Of a DNA stretch of 64,000 nucleotides, positions 12,241 to 25,000 are shown one piece after another. A program made the translations under genes and the position numbers. The DNA comes from Pachyseris speciosa. Lineage: Eukaryota; Cnidaria; Anthozoa; Scleractinia; Pachyseridae. Location of the stretch: the NCBI GenBank assembly GCA_016490735.1, contig JAEMWC010000047.1, positions 1,727,001 through 1,791,000 of the forward strand, in the 5' to 3' direction. The notes below the pieces were generated by a model. The model saw only the letters and a list, made by a program, of their open reading frames with translations. It was not told where the DNA came from and made no database searches. Each line of letters begins with the position of its first letter. Within the stretch, counting starts at the first letter, position 1.

Positions 12241-12360
12241 TCTGGTGGAAATATCAAGGGGTCCGTTCCGACCTTGTGCCACCCCTCATGATCACGCGGT
12301 GGTTAGGGAGAGTTGATCTTAAATAAAGTATTACCAGTCTACCTACCTACCTACCTACCT
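12241..12360 (+). mobile_element. LINE 3' tail ending in (CTAC)n
   Basis: TTAAATAAAGTATTACCAG followed by CTAC repeats resembles the 3' end of the CR1/L2-like family at 1-540 and 28324-29990. Confidence 0.6.
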
Positions 12361-12489
12361 CCAAACATATGTTGTTTCCTTTCGTCGCTTCTCTTTTTTT
12401 CGGAGAAATTTAGCGATCGACATGAAGCAGCCTTTAAAATATAGATGAAGTCGATGAAGTTGGGCTTGTTGAGCACCCAATAAAGATAA

Positions 12490-12587
12490 CACAAATGAAA
12501 TGACAGAAGAAATGATCCTCGCAGTTGTGAACGTAATTTATGCAATTGCGTAAAGAAGCCTGAAAAAAAAATTCAGGACTTCAACGG

Positions 12588-12621
<34 letters not shown>

Positions 12622-12629
12622 TGCTCTAA

Positions 12630-12647
<18 letters not shown>
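12490..12647 (-). mobile_element. tRNA-derived SINE (family 2) with tRNA-Thr-like head
   Basis: The minus strand of 12577-12647 folds as a tRNA: acceptor GGCTTCA/TGAAGTC, D arm TAGCTCAGTTGTTAGAGCA, T arm ACGGG TTCAAAC CCCGT. The anticodon loop CCGGTAT gives GGT (Thr), but base 33 is C instead of T. A body with CGCAATTGCATAAATT follows on the minus strand, and the same head and body occur at 13040-13232, so I call it a SINE, not a working tRNA gene. Confidence 0.75.
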
Positions 12648-12660
<13 letters not shown>

Positions 12661-12844
12661 ACGCGCAGGTACAACAACACATAACAATTAACGGTAACAG
12701 TGGTGCATAGTTTGTGCATGGAGGCTAAATAGAACCGAGAGGTTATCGAGTTAGCCTCCATCTTGCTTGAGTGAAAATAAAAAAATAAAAAAACAAGGGA
12801 GTAGAGGGATGGATTACTATAAAGGAAAGAGCTACCATTGAAGG

Positions 12845-12985
12845 TAAAACCCCGTTGAAGTCCTGAATTTTTTTTCAGACTTCTTTACGCAATTGCATAA
12901 ATTGCGTTCACAACTGCGAATCATTTCTTCATTTCATTTCATTTCCGCAGTTTATATATGATTCATTTCATATATCATTCACACT
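12845..12985 (+). mobile_element. SINE family 2, partial (T arm and body)
   Basis: Contains the tRNA 3' half (CCCCGTTGAAGTCCTGAA), the body CGCAATTGCATAAATTGCG and the tail TTCATATATCATTCAC. It is inverted relative to 12490-12647. Confidence 0.7.
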
Positions 12986-13039
12986 CATTTCTTTCACGGG
13001 AACATATGAACCCACAATTGACCTGCTCCCAACGTCAGT

Positions 13040-13232
13040 GGCTTCGTAGTTCAGTTGGTGGAGCATCGCACCGGTATAGCGGGGTCACGGGTTCAAACCC
13101 CGTTAAAGTTCTGAATTATTTCAGGCCTCTTTACGCAATTGTATAAATTGCTTTCACAACTGCAAGGATCATTTCTTCATTTCATTTTATTTCCGCAGTT
13201 CATATATGATTTATTTCATATATCATTCACAA
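13040..13232 (+). mobile_element. SINE family 2, complete copy
   Basis: tRNA-like head at 13040-13111 (A box TAGTTCAGTTGGTGGAGCA, B box GGGTTCAAACCCC, anticodon-loop position GGT), then the same body and tail as the neighbouring copies. Confidence 0.75.
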
Positions 13233-13834
13233 AGATAACACGATACAACGCCGAACTATAAGATAATCAATACAAACAAAAGAACCCACAGTAAACGATA
13301 TCAGCCTCCTCCTCAGGCGTTTTGCAAGACGAGCGCGAGCGCGAAGCACCATGAGAAGCAGAAAGAAACTTTCGCGTTCCATTCCTTCCTTGTGCGCCCA
13401 TTGCTTTTCAACGAAGAGACGTCTGGGTACGAGGCAGAAATTATATACAATCTGATACCGAACAACATGCAACTCTTAAATATTCATGTGGTCGTTGTTG
13501 TTTATCTGTGTATGGAGGGAGAAGGAGATTAAGAAGTGGTATTCCAGGCTTGTACGTCTTTGGCGAGTCCTCCAGTGAAACTTTCTGAAGATAAAAAGAA
13601 AAAGCTGTTCAAGGTTTTCTGGTGGGAAGAACAGTGTTGAAATTGTAAGCAGTGAAAAAGCCGAGTTAACGTGGCCGTTTCGCCACACTGCAGTTTAGTC
13701 GATTCGCTACATTGTAAAACCTGGAAATACTCGAATGTTTTATTTGAATTTGCACGTAATACCGTTATACCAAGAAACACCCTAAGCTAATTGTTCAACC
13801 AAATTCACTTTTAGAACCAGAAATAATCAACATA

Positions 13835-13965
13835 GGCCCGGTTCATACGTCGCATTTCTGCCGTGTCGAATGCAATTCAAACAAAAGATAATGAGGCAAA
13901 TCATCTCATTATCTATTGTCTCAATTGCATTCGACACGGCAGAAATGCGACGTATGAACCGGGCC
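13835..13965. mobile_element. 131-bp near-perfect palindromic MITE (GGCCCGGTTCATACG)
   Basis: Arms of about 42 bp are perfect inverted copies beginning GGCCCGGTTCATACGTCGCA, with an inner pair around GATAATGAG. Such identity suggests a young foldback. Confidence 0.8.
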
Positions 13966-14091
13966 ATACTTATACTCTGTTGTAGCGAAACAACTTCGTA
14001 CTGTAACGATTTTGTAACGAAACGACCCGATACCTTTTTAACACAAAGGACGCATTTTGGGGGACTATTCTGCTTATTTCTATACCAGTTA

Positions 14092-14341
14092 AGCCTGGTT
14101 TTCACTAGCGACGCAAGCACAAGCGCAAACATAAGTAACTTATTCCAGGTAAAAACGAACGTCGTTTTCACACTACGCAGGCGAACGCAAGCACAAGCGC
14201 AAAGAACAAGGAAAAGGAAAAATTTTCATCCTTGCACTTGTGTTTTTGCGCTTCAGCTTATGCTCGCGTTAAGCCGATTTTCGCGGTGAAATAAGTGCAC
14301 TTGTGCTTGCGCTTGTACTTGCGTCGCTAGTGAAAACCAGG
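14092..14341. mobile_element. MITE with terminal repeat CCTGGTTTTCACTAGCGACG
   Basis: Ends are perfect inverted repeats of 25 bp or more. The inside is rich in GCACAAGCGC-type words on both strands. Confidence 0.8.
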
Positions 14342-14344
14342 ATT

Positions 14345-15050
14345 TCCAAAAAAGTCGAATATTCTGAAAACGAAATACCCTTGGCGGAGGTGACCTGCGA
14401 CCGAAGTGCAGAACAGTCTGCATCTTTTAACTTTTTACTATTCATTGGTACCGGATGGATTCATTATCCTAGAAGAAGAGGATTTTATTATTTCACACTG
14501 TCCACATGAACGACAACCAAAACTAGTCTCTAATGCGGAAACATGATGCAAAATTATCACAGGCTACTACAGGCATATAATTTAGAAAATCGCAAATCAA
14601 AATACCTTTGGTGGTAAATTATTTCTTTGCTCAGGAGCTTGGGGAGAGCGACCAGCGAAACGAAAGAAAAAAACACATCAAAATGGGAATTATTATCAAA
14701 AGCGGCTCGTTTCCATAGTACCGGTTACTTAAGACAAACAAAATTGAAAGAAGATTGAATTTACGCCAAAAATGTAGATTAATGCCTGGCGGTTAAATTT
14801 ATGACCGTTTGACAGTTTACGAGGTAATTCCTTCTCCAAGTTTAAGTTGTACATTAATCTGTGTTGTCAGGACTTTTTTGGGTCTTCCACGCGCGTCTTC
14901 TCCGTTCAAGTCAGTTACTGTTTTGAATATTTTGCAAGGACTTTGAAGAGGTTCCGAGATATTAATTTTTGACCGGGGATCCCGTGTTTTTTGAACTGTT
15001 ACTCGACTTGGATGTTTGACAATAAAATGGCGCCAGTTGAAAGGACGACG
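14345..15050. other. Region between MITEs, nothing recognised
   Basis: No gene, RNA or structured repeat that I can support. It lies upstream of copy B and could hold its promoter, but no motif decides this. Confidence 0.4.
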
Positions 15051-15054
15051 CTAA

Positions 15055-15469
15055 AGCCGGTTACAGACGAGCAAGTTTTCCTTGACAAGTTTTGACTTGA
15101 CAAACTTTATTTGCTGGTGAGTAAAGAAAAAATTGTCAAGTTTTTCCTTGACAAGTGCACTTGTTCAAAAACTAGCATGCTACTTTTTGAACAAGTGCAC
15201 TTGTCAAGGAAAAACTTGACACATTGCAGAGCTTGCTCGTCTGTACGGGTCGACAACGAAAACTTGTCAAATAAAATGTTGTCCGCTGTGTAATTGAATT
15301 GCTGGTTACAGTGAATACTTGCCAAAGAAAACTTGTTCGTTCGTTCACACCGGCAAATAAAACTTGTAAAGGTAACACTTGTCAAAGAAAATTTGTCGTT
15401 CATAAATACGAGCAAATAAAAATTGTCAATGACACTTGTCAAGGAAAACTTGCTTGTCTGTAACCGGCT
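15055..15469 (-). mobile_element. MITE family AGCCGGTTACAGACGAGC, copy 1
   Basis: A 415-bp element with long, imperfectly self-complementary halves made of CTTGACAAG-like words. Ends are AGCCGGTTACAGACGAGCAA and its inverse. TAA lies on the left and TTA on the right. Copies 3 and 4 show TAA on both sides. Confidence 0.8.
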
Positions 15470-15474
15470 TTATG

Positions 15475-15800
15475 AACGACAAGTTTCTTTGACAAGTTTT
15501 GCCTTCACAAGTTTTATTACTGGTGTGAACGAATGAACAAGTTCTCTTTGACAAATATTCACTGTAGCTAGCAATTCAATTACACAGCGGACGACAATTT
15601 TCTTGACAAGTTTTCCTTGTCGACCCGTACAGACGAGCAAGTTCTGCGATGTGTCAAGCTTTTCCTTGACAAGTGCACTTGTTCAAAAACTAGAAGTGCA
15701 CTTGTCAAGGAAAAACTTGACAAGTTTTTCTTTACACAACAGCAAATAAATTTTGTCAAGTCAAAATTTGCAAGGAAAACTTGCTCGTCTGTGACCGGCT
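15475..15800 (+). mobile_element. MITE family AGCCGGTTACAGACGAGC, copy 2 (left end missing)
   Basis: Same family in inverse orientation, abutting copy 1 head to head. It lacks the first 50 to 60 bases. Confidence 0.75.
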
Positions 15801-16065
15801 ACTGTGATTAAAAAAACAAAATATGATTGCAATCTTTCTATTGTGCTATTACGTGACCTACGCCGGGGTGAAACTTGCAAAAAACAAAGAAAATGCAAAT
15901 TGTTGGCTGAACGTCAACTCGAGTTAACATTGATCTGCATTGTATATCCTAGACAGACCAGTGTCAAGGTGTTGATAACGGCTGGAATCGAAGAGAAAGC
16001 GTACAAGATACAAGGACTTAATATTTAGCACCTCAACATTGTTTCATCGCTTTGCTTTCTCAGCG

Positions 16066-19000
16066 ATGGCAGACAAACCTGGTGAAACCAGTCAGATGAT
16101 GGCTGAAGAGAAAATTGGATTCAAAGAAAACAAGTCTACTTTTAGAAAGGAAAAGGTTCTGTTAATTGTGCTTGCTGTTGTTGCCTTCATCATTTTAACT
16201 GTGGGGATCGTACTTATAGCTCTGGCAGCTAAGAAGAAAGATTGCGATGGTAAAGAAGAAAAACATCGCGGAGGCAGTGGTGACACTGGTGGGCAGGCCG
16301 CTTCATCAGCCTTCTGTGACTATTCCGAGGAAGCTAAACGGATCGGTTTAGACAAAATCCTTAAACGCGTAAAGAAGACCTATTACGAACATCACCCTTT
16401 CCAGCTGCCAAGTGATCCTGATGCAACAAGAGATGAGATTAAAGAGAAGTACACAGCCTACAACCCAACGCCAGAATACATCAAGCAAGTCACGGATTCT
16501 GCATGGGATCTATTAAAAGAGATCAACCAAACGAAATTGAACAATGACAAGCTAAAACCAAGGGAAAGGAAAGCTCTAGCACAACTGAAGCATTATCTGA
16601 AGACAGTGTTTGGGCAACCGTTTGATATGAACTATTATACGGGATATTGGATGATGGGACCGACCTTCTTTTGCGATCAACAAGCGGTGTGCAATGTCAT
16701 TCGCAATCATTTGCCTAATATGCTGAAAAGCCTAAAGCCAGAAAACTTGGAAGATGTTAGTCTTCTGGAAACCAAGTTGAAAACTCACGAGAAAGGGATT
16801 TTCAGGTACATGGAGAACTTAAAGTTGGGGAAATTTTATGGGATGGTGTATAACCAAGAGGCTTGCGTGGGTTCACGGGATGCCATGAAAGGACTTTACC
16901 TGCAAATCGCTTTGAAGAACGAAACAGGTCAGTGTCCACTAAATACTTTCCTTAATATATTTACTCTCGGACACGCAGTCTGTATCCAACAAAGATCAAA
17001 GTCAGTTCGGGTTTCTGGGTGAGCGGTTTCCTCTAGGACCCTGCCGACCTGAAAGATGATCACGAGTTTGATTAGAAATAAAAAACAAACAGCGGAGATA
17101 AACATGGTAAACCAACGCATTTTATATAGACTTGACGTTTCATATGACAGGCAACATACATTTTCAAAAGTGACCGTTACAAGTTTTGAAAATGATACAC
17201 CTTATTTCTAATCAAGCCACGATGGACTAACAACGAACGTTTATATAATCACGCGTTCCTTAAAGTCCGAAATGTTAGCCCGTCTCTTTTCAGAAGCGCA
17301 AACGTAAGTTGTTATTGAAAATAAATAAGAATAGTCTCCCGATATTTAGGGTGCTTACCATTTGTCAGAAAAATCCGGATGGAATGACCGTTGAATAATG
17401 GTAAGCGATTTTCCGAATTTACCGACCAACGGGATGAGATTGGCGCTTACCATTTACTGCGAAGCATTCCGTCATGCGCACTCACTCGTTCTGGCGCAAA
17501 AGGACCTGGGAACGGAACGATTCGCTCAAATGGTAAGCAATTTTCGGAAATTCCGTTCCGAACGGGAAAAGAGGACTACCTCGGAGGTTGTCCACAATTT
17601 CCGAAAAGATTTTCCGGAAAATTACCTTACCATTTGACTTCAAACCGAAATTTCCGGATTTTTCTGACAAATGGTAAGCACCCTTCGACTCCCCACTGTG
17701 ACTCAGTTCAGAGAACACAATGAATCCTTGACAAGGCCGATTTGGAGCGAATGGTTTTTGCATGTTGCAGAGGCAGTCTAGCAAACCAAGGAGATGATAT
17801 AGGATTCTAATGGAATTTTTCCCTGTCCATTTTCTTTTCTTTTCGAAACTAAAAACCAGCCTCTATGTGCAGAAAATTAATCACTGTAAACAAAATCTCT
17901 GAGTGATTAAGCGGCCGCGGCCAGCTTCACACGGAGGAGTGCCGTGATTTTTGTATTGATTTATACCTCTATAAAACGGCAAATTTGATGTCGGGGACAA
18001 TTTCTGCAATAAATTATTGTACCCCGGACCGAAGCGTTCTTGCTTGTACCAAGCACCAGTGTTGTATCATGACGTCATTCGTTAATCGTAAACTCCTCTC
18101 GTCCAACCAAAACGCGAGGTTCACACCTCGCGGTCGTAGGACGCACACCACCTGGTCTAGTGTATAAAATGATACTGTTGTTTATTTTTCATTAGTTCCG
18201 GTTTTCGTTAACGTTGTAGGCTATTATGTCCATTATAGTTGTCTTTATTCGCACAACCTTGCATTTGATTCTAATTAGTACTTAGAAAATTAAGACTTTA
18301 CCTCTCCGAACGTTGTTTTCCGGGTGAACCTCTATTGAGCGGTTATCATCTATTAGGCGGTCAGTTGCGCCCATCTCCACGGGCTCGATTACCAGCCGCT
18401 GTTCTTGGAAATGAGCCCGCACTCACCCCCTTCTCTTCTCGGGGAGGATACTCGGGACCCGAGTGAGCGACGGAAATCCAGCGTACCATCTACAAGGATG
18501 GCCACTCAATATAGGTTCGACTGTATGGTTTTCAATTAGGAGTCATCTGATGAATAACGATAAGTAGCAGTTACTAAATTTATCTTATTATTGCCAAAGT
18601 GTGTCCGAGAATTAATAAAGACTCTCGACAATCTTCCAAAGTTCGGCTCAGTTCACACGAAAATTGTCGAAGATGATTCGACGTCAGTCAAACACAGTCG
18701 GAGCTTCAGTGGAACGCCTAACTACCTAAGGCTTTCAATGAAGAACTCATAAACTGTGAGGCCTGTTAGACCCGTGACACGTGTTGGAAATCGTCAGTAC
18801 AGTACGCACTCGTCAGGAGCCCATTACTAGGAGCGTACAACTCCCATACTAAGCCTATGTCCCGCGAAAAAGGGCAAGAAGGACGGCAACGGGAACGAGA
18901 GCGCCACAAAACAATAGTTTTAATTTGAGCGAAAACAGAGGCTCTTTATGTGGAGATACTTGTGGCACGTGCAGTGACTTGTGATTGCCGGGTCATTGGA

Positions 19001-22000
19001 CTCCTGTGGGAGTCTGATTTTGGCGGGAAATCCAATCTAAAAATAAATTGGTCTGTGAAAACGCCGTGACAGTTATATAGGAAAGTTGTACCCTCCTAGT
19101 GATGGGCTCCTGGTACTCGTTTACGATTTTAAAACAAATTGGTGCTTCAGGATTTAAAAAACTTTCTGAAAGCTGGTATTTACTGAACTTTCCGCTTTCT
19201 AAAATGGCCTTGTAAATTGCGTTGAATTCGAGCCAGTGAGAACGAACTGAGGGACTGGCCTTTCTGAGTCCGAAAAATATACTAGAAAAAACGAATCGAA
19301 AAGTATTAAGCTGTCTCCTATCAACGAAGTTCAATTTCTTCTCCGGCGTTCGAGATGAAGATTCAAGGTGAGCGAGACGACGCTTTCTAGTTCTAGTCTC
19401 CTTCGCAGACGCACTTTTGGCTCGTCACGCAACCTTTCCAAAGATTGCGTCGAGCCAAAAGAGCCTCTACGAAGAAGGCTAGCTGTCGTCCGGCGTCAAA
19501 CATTATGGGTTGGGACCGCTCATGCAAATAAAGTGAGTGTTTTTGTTTCGGTTCGTTCTTTGTTTGTTTATTTTTATCCCTGGGACGACAAGCATAATGC
19601 CAGGTCGACAATTGTTTAAGGGAAGACTTAAGCTGAATTGGAGTAAAATTTTAAGGAGGTTAAAGAAGGAACGGAAATGTTAAAAGAATGTTTTGAAACA
19701 CCACCAGACACCCCACAAGAGCACTGCAGGTTCCTTGGGGAACTGTTTGGTGTCCGTCTACTAATTTAAAATCTTCACAATTTCCTATTTTTCCCTCAAT
19801 TTAACTAATTCTTTGAGAATAAGTATCTCTTCCCAAATATTCCCAAAATTCAGCAAACAATTCACAACATTTCAGGTGTTTTGGAAGAGAAGTCCATCCG
19901 AGAAGTCCTCGATGATGATTACTTTTCCAACATCACGGAAGAAATGAACACCACGTGGAAGAACGATCACGGTGGTAAATCTGTAAAGCAATCCTTAGAT
20001 GACTACCTGGTGGAATATGTAGGAAAACCAGTAACACAACTGTTAAGGTAATTCTGACAATTCGCAACACACAATGATAGTGATGATGATGACTATTTAC
20101 AAGCGTGGCTGGGGAGTTCAGTGAACTCCAGCTGGCCAAGGGTCAGAGCGGGACGGAATACAAGTCAAGTACCCTAACCACTCGACCACGCTGTCTCCAA
20201 CAATGATTAAAACAAACAAAACAACAACAACTACCTTCATTTTATTACGATAAGTTTATTAGGTGGAGTGGCCCAGCAGGCATGCCAAGATGCCCCACAA
20301 CTTGACAACTATAAGGCTGGTATCTTCCCATCGAAGAAAAACCAGAGAAAAAAATGTCAGTTTGGTTATAGAACAAGAAAATAAAAGTAAAGTTTTAGGG
20401 ATAAGGCCTGCATATCGTGCCAAACCTGGGAGAGAGGGCTTACAGTATGTGCAATATTAAATTAATATTTTAAAAAAATGAGGTTGAAATGGGGTCACCG
20501 GCAAAGTTTTTTAATCACGAAAAAATTGACGTTTGGGGCCGTTTTCAACTGATTGTTGTAAAACCAAAACCAATGCAATTACTCTGGCCAATCAGAACAG
20601 ACACAAACAGGGCAATGAACCAATCAGAACTGACGAGAAGCAATCACTTGTAGCAGGCGGCAAGCGCGGGAAAATGCCCGGGAGCAAGTTACGAGTTTGG
20701 TTTGCTTCTCATTGGTTGAGAGAGTGGCGTGGGCGTTTCTTAGCAATCGCAAAGTTTAGATAAGCAACGCCAAAGCAAATGCGAATCACTTTCCAAACTC
20801 AATTGCAAACCTCTCCAAGAAGCGCGGTAACAATTTAGAATACAGCTCCTGTGTCACTCGTCAAGATCCTGAATTCTAGGTGCAGCTCTAATTACCTGTT
20901 ACATGTTAGAGGACATCCGCATAGATGAGGTCATTAGTTTTTCAATTTACGTCATCTGTGATCTGTTACTACACAGGCGCACGGCATCATGGAATCATAT
21001 AGATGTACGAGTCCTCGTGTCCCGGATGTTGTACACGCTATGTTGTCGGATGTTGTTTACGCCATGCTGCTGTTTCATTTATTTTCGTCATAGGTATCTA
21101 GATGATGAGCATTACCGCCATTGTGTGCCAAGTAACTTTTCAAGTGGACTGGCTACTCTGCCACTGGATCACGTGTGGGTTGATGGCAAAGAGAACACAT
21201 CTTGGCCGACAAACAAAATGTTACCAACCGGTGAAATGTTGGATGGTAAAAAGGCATACTCTATGATAATGGCATACTCTACAACCAATGAGATGACGCC
21301 GGATCAAGTCCACAAATTGGGAAAAGAACAGCTGGGAAAGCTTTATAAACAGGTAAGCATGCTTGTGCAATATGCAATAAAATCAGAAAGGCAAAAATGC
21401 TTTTAAGAGAGCTAACAACGTTTATTGTTAAATCTGGGTACTTGAATAATACAATTCCAGGGTGTTTTGATTGGCCTAACGACCATGGGATATCAGCCCA
21501 TATGCCCCTCCCCCCCCCCCCACCCTGCTCTCCCCCCCCCCAAGTATTTGTTTACTAACTTAGTTTGAAAATCTGCGATCTTCTCCTGGTTATTTTTAAC
21601 AAAACAAGTATTTTACAATCCCTACTCGCCCCAGTCTCACCATAGTTTCTGGAGTGGAAAATAAGGCTGGATTACCACTCCGCGCTCCTCGCACGACCGG
21701 GTCTTCTCCGCAGACTGATAGCCTGACAAGTAATTGTTCTTTGGCTATCCATAGGCCGTGGATTCAGCTAAGAGCTTTACTGGCATAGACAACGAAACTG
21801 AAGCAGTCAAAGAATTCCGAAAGACGTTAGATTCGCCGGATAATTATTTCAATAAAGACGAGTTTCCTGCAAACGAGTCAGATAGCCAGGCACACAAACG
21901 GTGTAGGACTATCGAAGGAGCAAAGAAATATTGCCCTATGAGATGGAAAGCTCTGCAAAGATGGTTTGAAGAGGCTAGAATGGTAAGAGATAAAAACTAA

Positions 22001-25000
22001 TAGAGTTGTACTGGTATGGCTGACAGTAAATTTTGAATCATTTCTGTCCAACAAAGCTACTTCAAAAAACCTCTGCGTCTTTCAGCATGAAAGCATGGTA
22101 CCGAACCGCAACGCAAGTTGTCAAGTTCGTCAGCGAAAAGCGACTAAAATTTCGTCAAATTTAGTCTGATACTTAGTTTGTCAATTTAATTAGGAAAAAC
22201 GAGAGGACTCGACATTCTCGACATTAGAGATTACCAATCACTTGTGCTGCTTTTTCCAATCCTCTCACGGTCAGATCGTCTTGGCGACGTATCTTCGACC
22301 AAAGGACCATGGGATCCAAAGACTGATTGAACATGGCAGAGCATAAGCAGCCTTAGGAACTGTATAAGACTAACTTTTCAGTGGAGGAACGCTGAGAATC
22401 TCATGCCATATCGAACAGTACAATTTTGCCCAATCAAAATAGAACTTTAACAGCGGAACTCCTGCGGCCCGAGCGGCCAAGCGAAGCACCATACTCATAG
22501 GAACCCATGAATTGCTTTTCTCATGGTAATCAATGTGTAAAATGGCGCTATTATGAAGCTCTTCACTGATGTGTTCCGAGTAATTGCTAACTAACTGAAC
22601 AATGAGGTTCGTACTCCTGTCTTTTCTACAGACATTTTATATCAAAATTGCTCAGCAATTTTTCTAACTTACTGCGAGATATGTTTGTTACTTGTCTAAT
22701 TTCTCCTCCATCTCTAAAAATCATCGAAGAAACAGGCGCATCGTGCTTTGTTTTCTTACAATGTTTTATTGTGTCGTGGTTTTTGAACCGCGGTCAATTC
22801 CTGTTGACTGCGGGTGTCTGGAAAACCAAAATAGCGAATAGCGAATAGCCGCGAATAGCGAACAGCGAATAGTCTCGAATAACGAACAGCGAATCAAATA
22901 GCGAATAGTACGAATAGTGCGAATAGTATCGAACAGTCACGAATAGTGGCAAATAGGTTGTGAGACCCTGAATCACTTTAAAGCCGGTTACAGACGAGCA
23001 AGTTTTCCTTGACAAGTGTCATTGACAATTTTTATTTGCTCATATTTTGAACGACAAATTTTCTTTGACAAGTTTTGCCTTTACAAGTTTTATTTGCTGG
23101 TGTAAACGAACGAACAAGTTTTCTTTGGCAAGTATTCACTGTAGCCAGCGATTCAATTACACAGCGGACAGCATTTTATTTGACAAGTTTTCGTTGTCGA
23201 CCCGTACAGACGAGCAAGTTCTGCAATGTGTCAAGTTATTCCTTGACAAGTGCACTTGTTCAAAAAGTAGCATGCTAGTTTTTGAACAAGTGCACTTGTC
23301 AAGGAAAAACTTGACAATTTTTTCCTTACACATCAGCAAATAAAGTTTGTCAAGTCAAAACTTGTCAAGGAAAACTTGCCCGTCTGTAACCGGCTTAAAG
23401 CTTCCGAGGGACGATTTGTCTAGCAGATCAGGCCAGTGATGGTGATTCTGCATCAGGTACGCGTACGCAGATGCCAAATCTAATGTCTGCCTAGCAAGAT
23501 ATGAAGCCATTGCTTACCTCCATTGTTGACTCGTAAGTCACGACAGTGAGTTTAGAGCTGTTGCTTTGTCCGTTGACAAACAAAGCAACAGCTCTAAACT
23601 CACTGCAGTATCAGAACATGTTCTCTCTAACGGCCACAGCGCTACTGACATGCAATTAATTCCCCTAGAAATCTCTAAATCTAATCGTGATGGTGTGCGA
23701 AAAGCCAGAGAAGCATATTTAATTGATAGAGGTCAAACTCTTGAACCTTTAGGTGTCAACAGAAAAGAAGAAATATAATACCTTTCCTTTTGTTTTCATG
23801 TTACGTTTCTTTCAAATTTTCAAACTGTAACAAACTTTATTTGCTGGTGTGTAAAGAAAAAATTGTCAAGTTTTTTCTTGACAAGTGCACTTGTTCAAAA
23901 ACTAGCATGCTACTTTTTGAACAAGTGCACTTGTCAAGGAAACACTTGACACATTGCAGAACTTACTCGTCTTTACGGGTCGACAAGGAAAACTTGTCAA
24001 ATAAAATGTTGTCCACTGTGTAATTGAATTGCTGGCTACAGTGAATACTAGCCAAAGAAAACTTGTTCGTTCGTTTACACCGGCAAATAAAACTTGTGAA
24101 GGCAAAACTTGTCAAAGAAAACTTGTCGTTCAAAATATGAGCAAATAAAAATTGTCAATGACACTTGTCAAGGAAAACTTGCTCGTCTGTAACCGGCCTA
24201 ACGCTTTTTATTTTCCGTTGTATTGTTTACCTTTATAATAGTATCATATTATGTCAACAACTTCTTTTAAATTGTAACGTCGTTTCACCTTAGGGTCATC
24301 ATATGTAACATGAACGAAGATTGCGCCTCCCGAAATATTGGTTTTAAATATATATATTTCTCGCCGTGTAACCAGCCTTGCTTGTTTTTTACCGTTTTCT
24401 ATGATTCTTGTAGCCCGCCTTTGTGGAAGTCCAATTTTCGTTCTAAACCTTCACCCTGTCACAGGGCGGTTTTCAATTGAGTGTCGTAAACCCAAAACCA
24501 AACCAATTACTCCAGCCAATCACAACAGACCAAAACAGTACAATGAGCCAATCAGAATACGAATCAATTACATGCAGCCGGCGCAAAGCGCGGAAAATGT
24601 GCGCGTGCAAGTCACGATTGGTTGTGGTTTTGCTTCTCATTGGTTAAAAAAGTAGCACGATGTTTAACGGCCAATCACATAGCGAAGCAATGCAAAGCCA
24701 AAGTAAACGCAATTTACTTTAGACACTCAATTAAAAACCGCTCTAAGGGTAAATCTCTTACCAAAACTTATAGAGACTTTTTAGAGTTCAAAACACTATC
24801 ACATCATATAGCGTCAGTTTTGCGGCGTGATTCACTTGCAACCTCATAATTTACACGGCTGTTGTAAAATTTACTGTGCCCAACTCTGTTCTTTTTCAGA
24901 CAATGAGTCTGTTGTACCCCACAATAGTTGACATGTTCCATTTTGCTGGACCTAAGCATACAACTCCCAACTGTCCGGTTGCGTTGCGTCCTGACCTCAA

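Noticed and set aside
12577..12647. Functional tRNA-Thr gene
   Set aside because: The fold is good, but base 33 is C, and the same head plus body recurs nearby as a SINE.
15107..15442. Small Cys/Ser-rich frames (also at 23047-23343 and 23790-24105)
   Set aside because: They recur in every copy of one self-complementary MITE family and are not genes.
18993..19334. 113-residue minus-strand frame
   Set aside because: Protein-like composition but no recognised family, no splice partners, and located in an intron of the opposite strand. Not supported.
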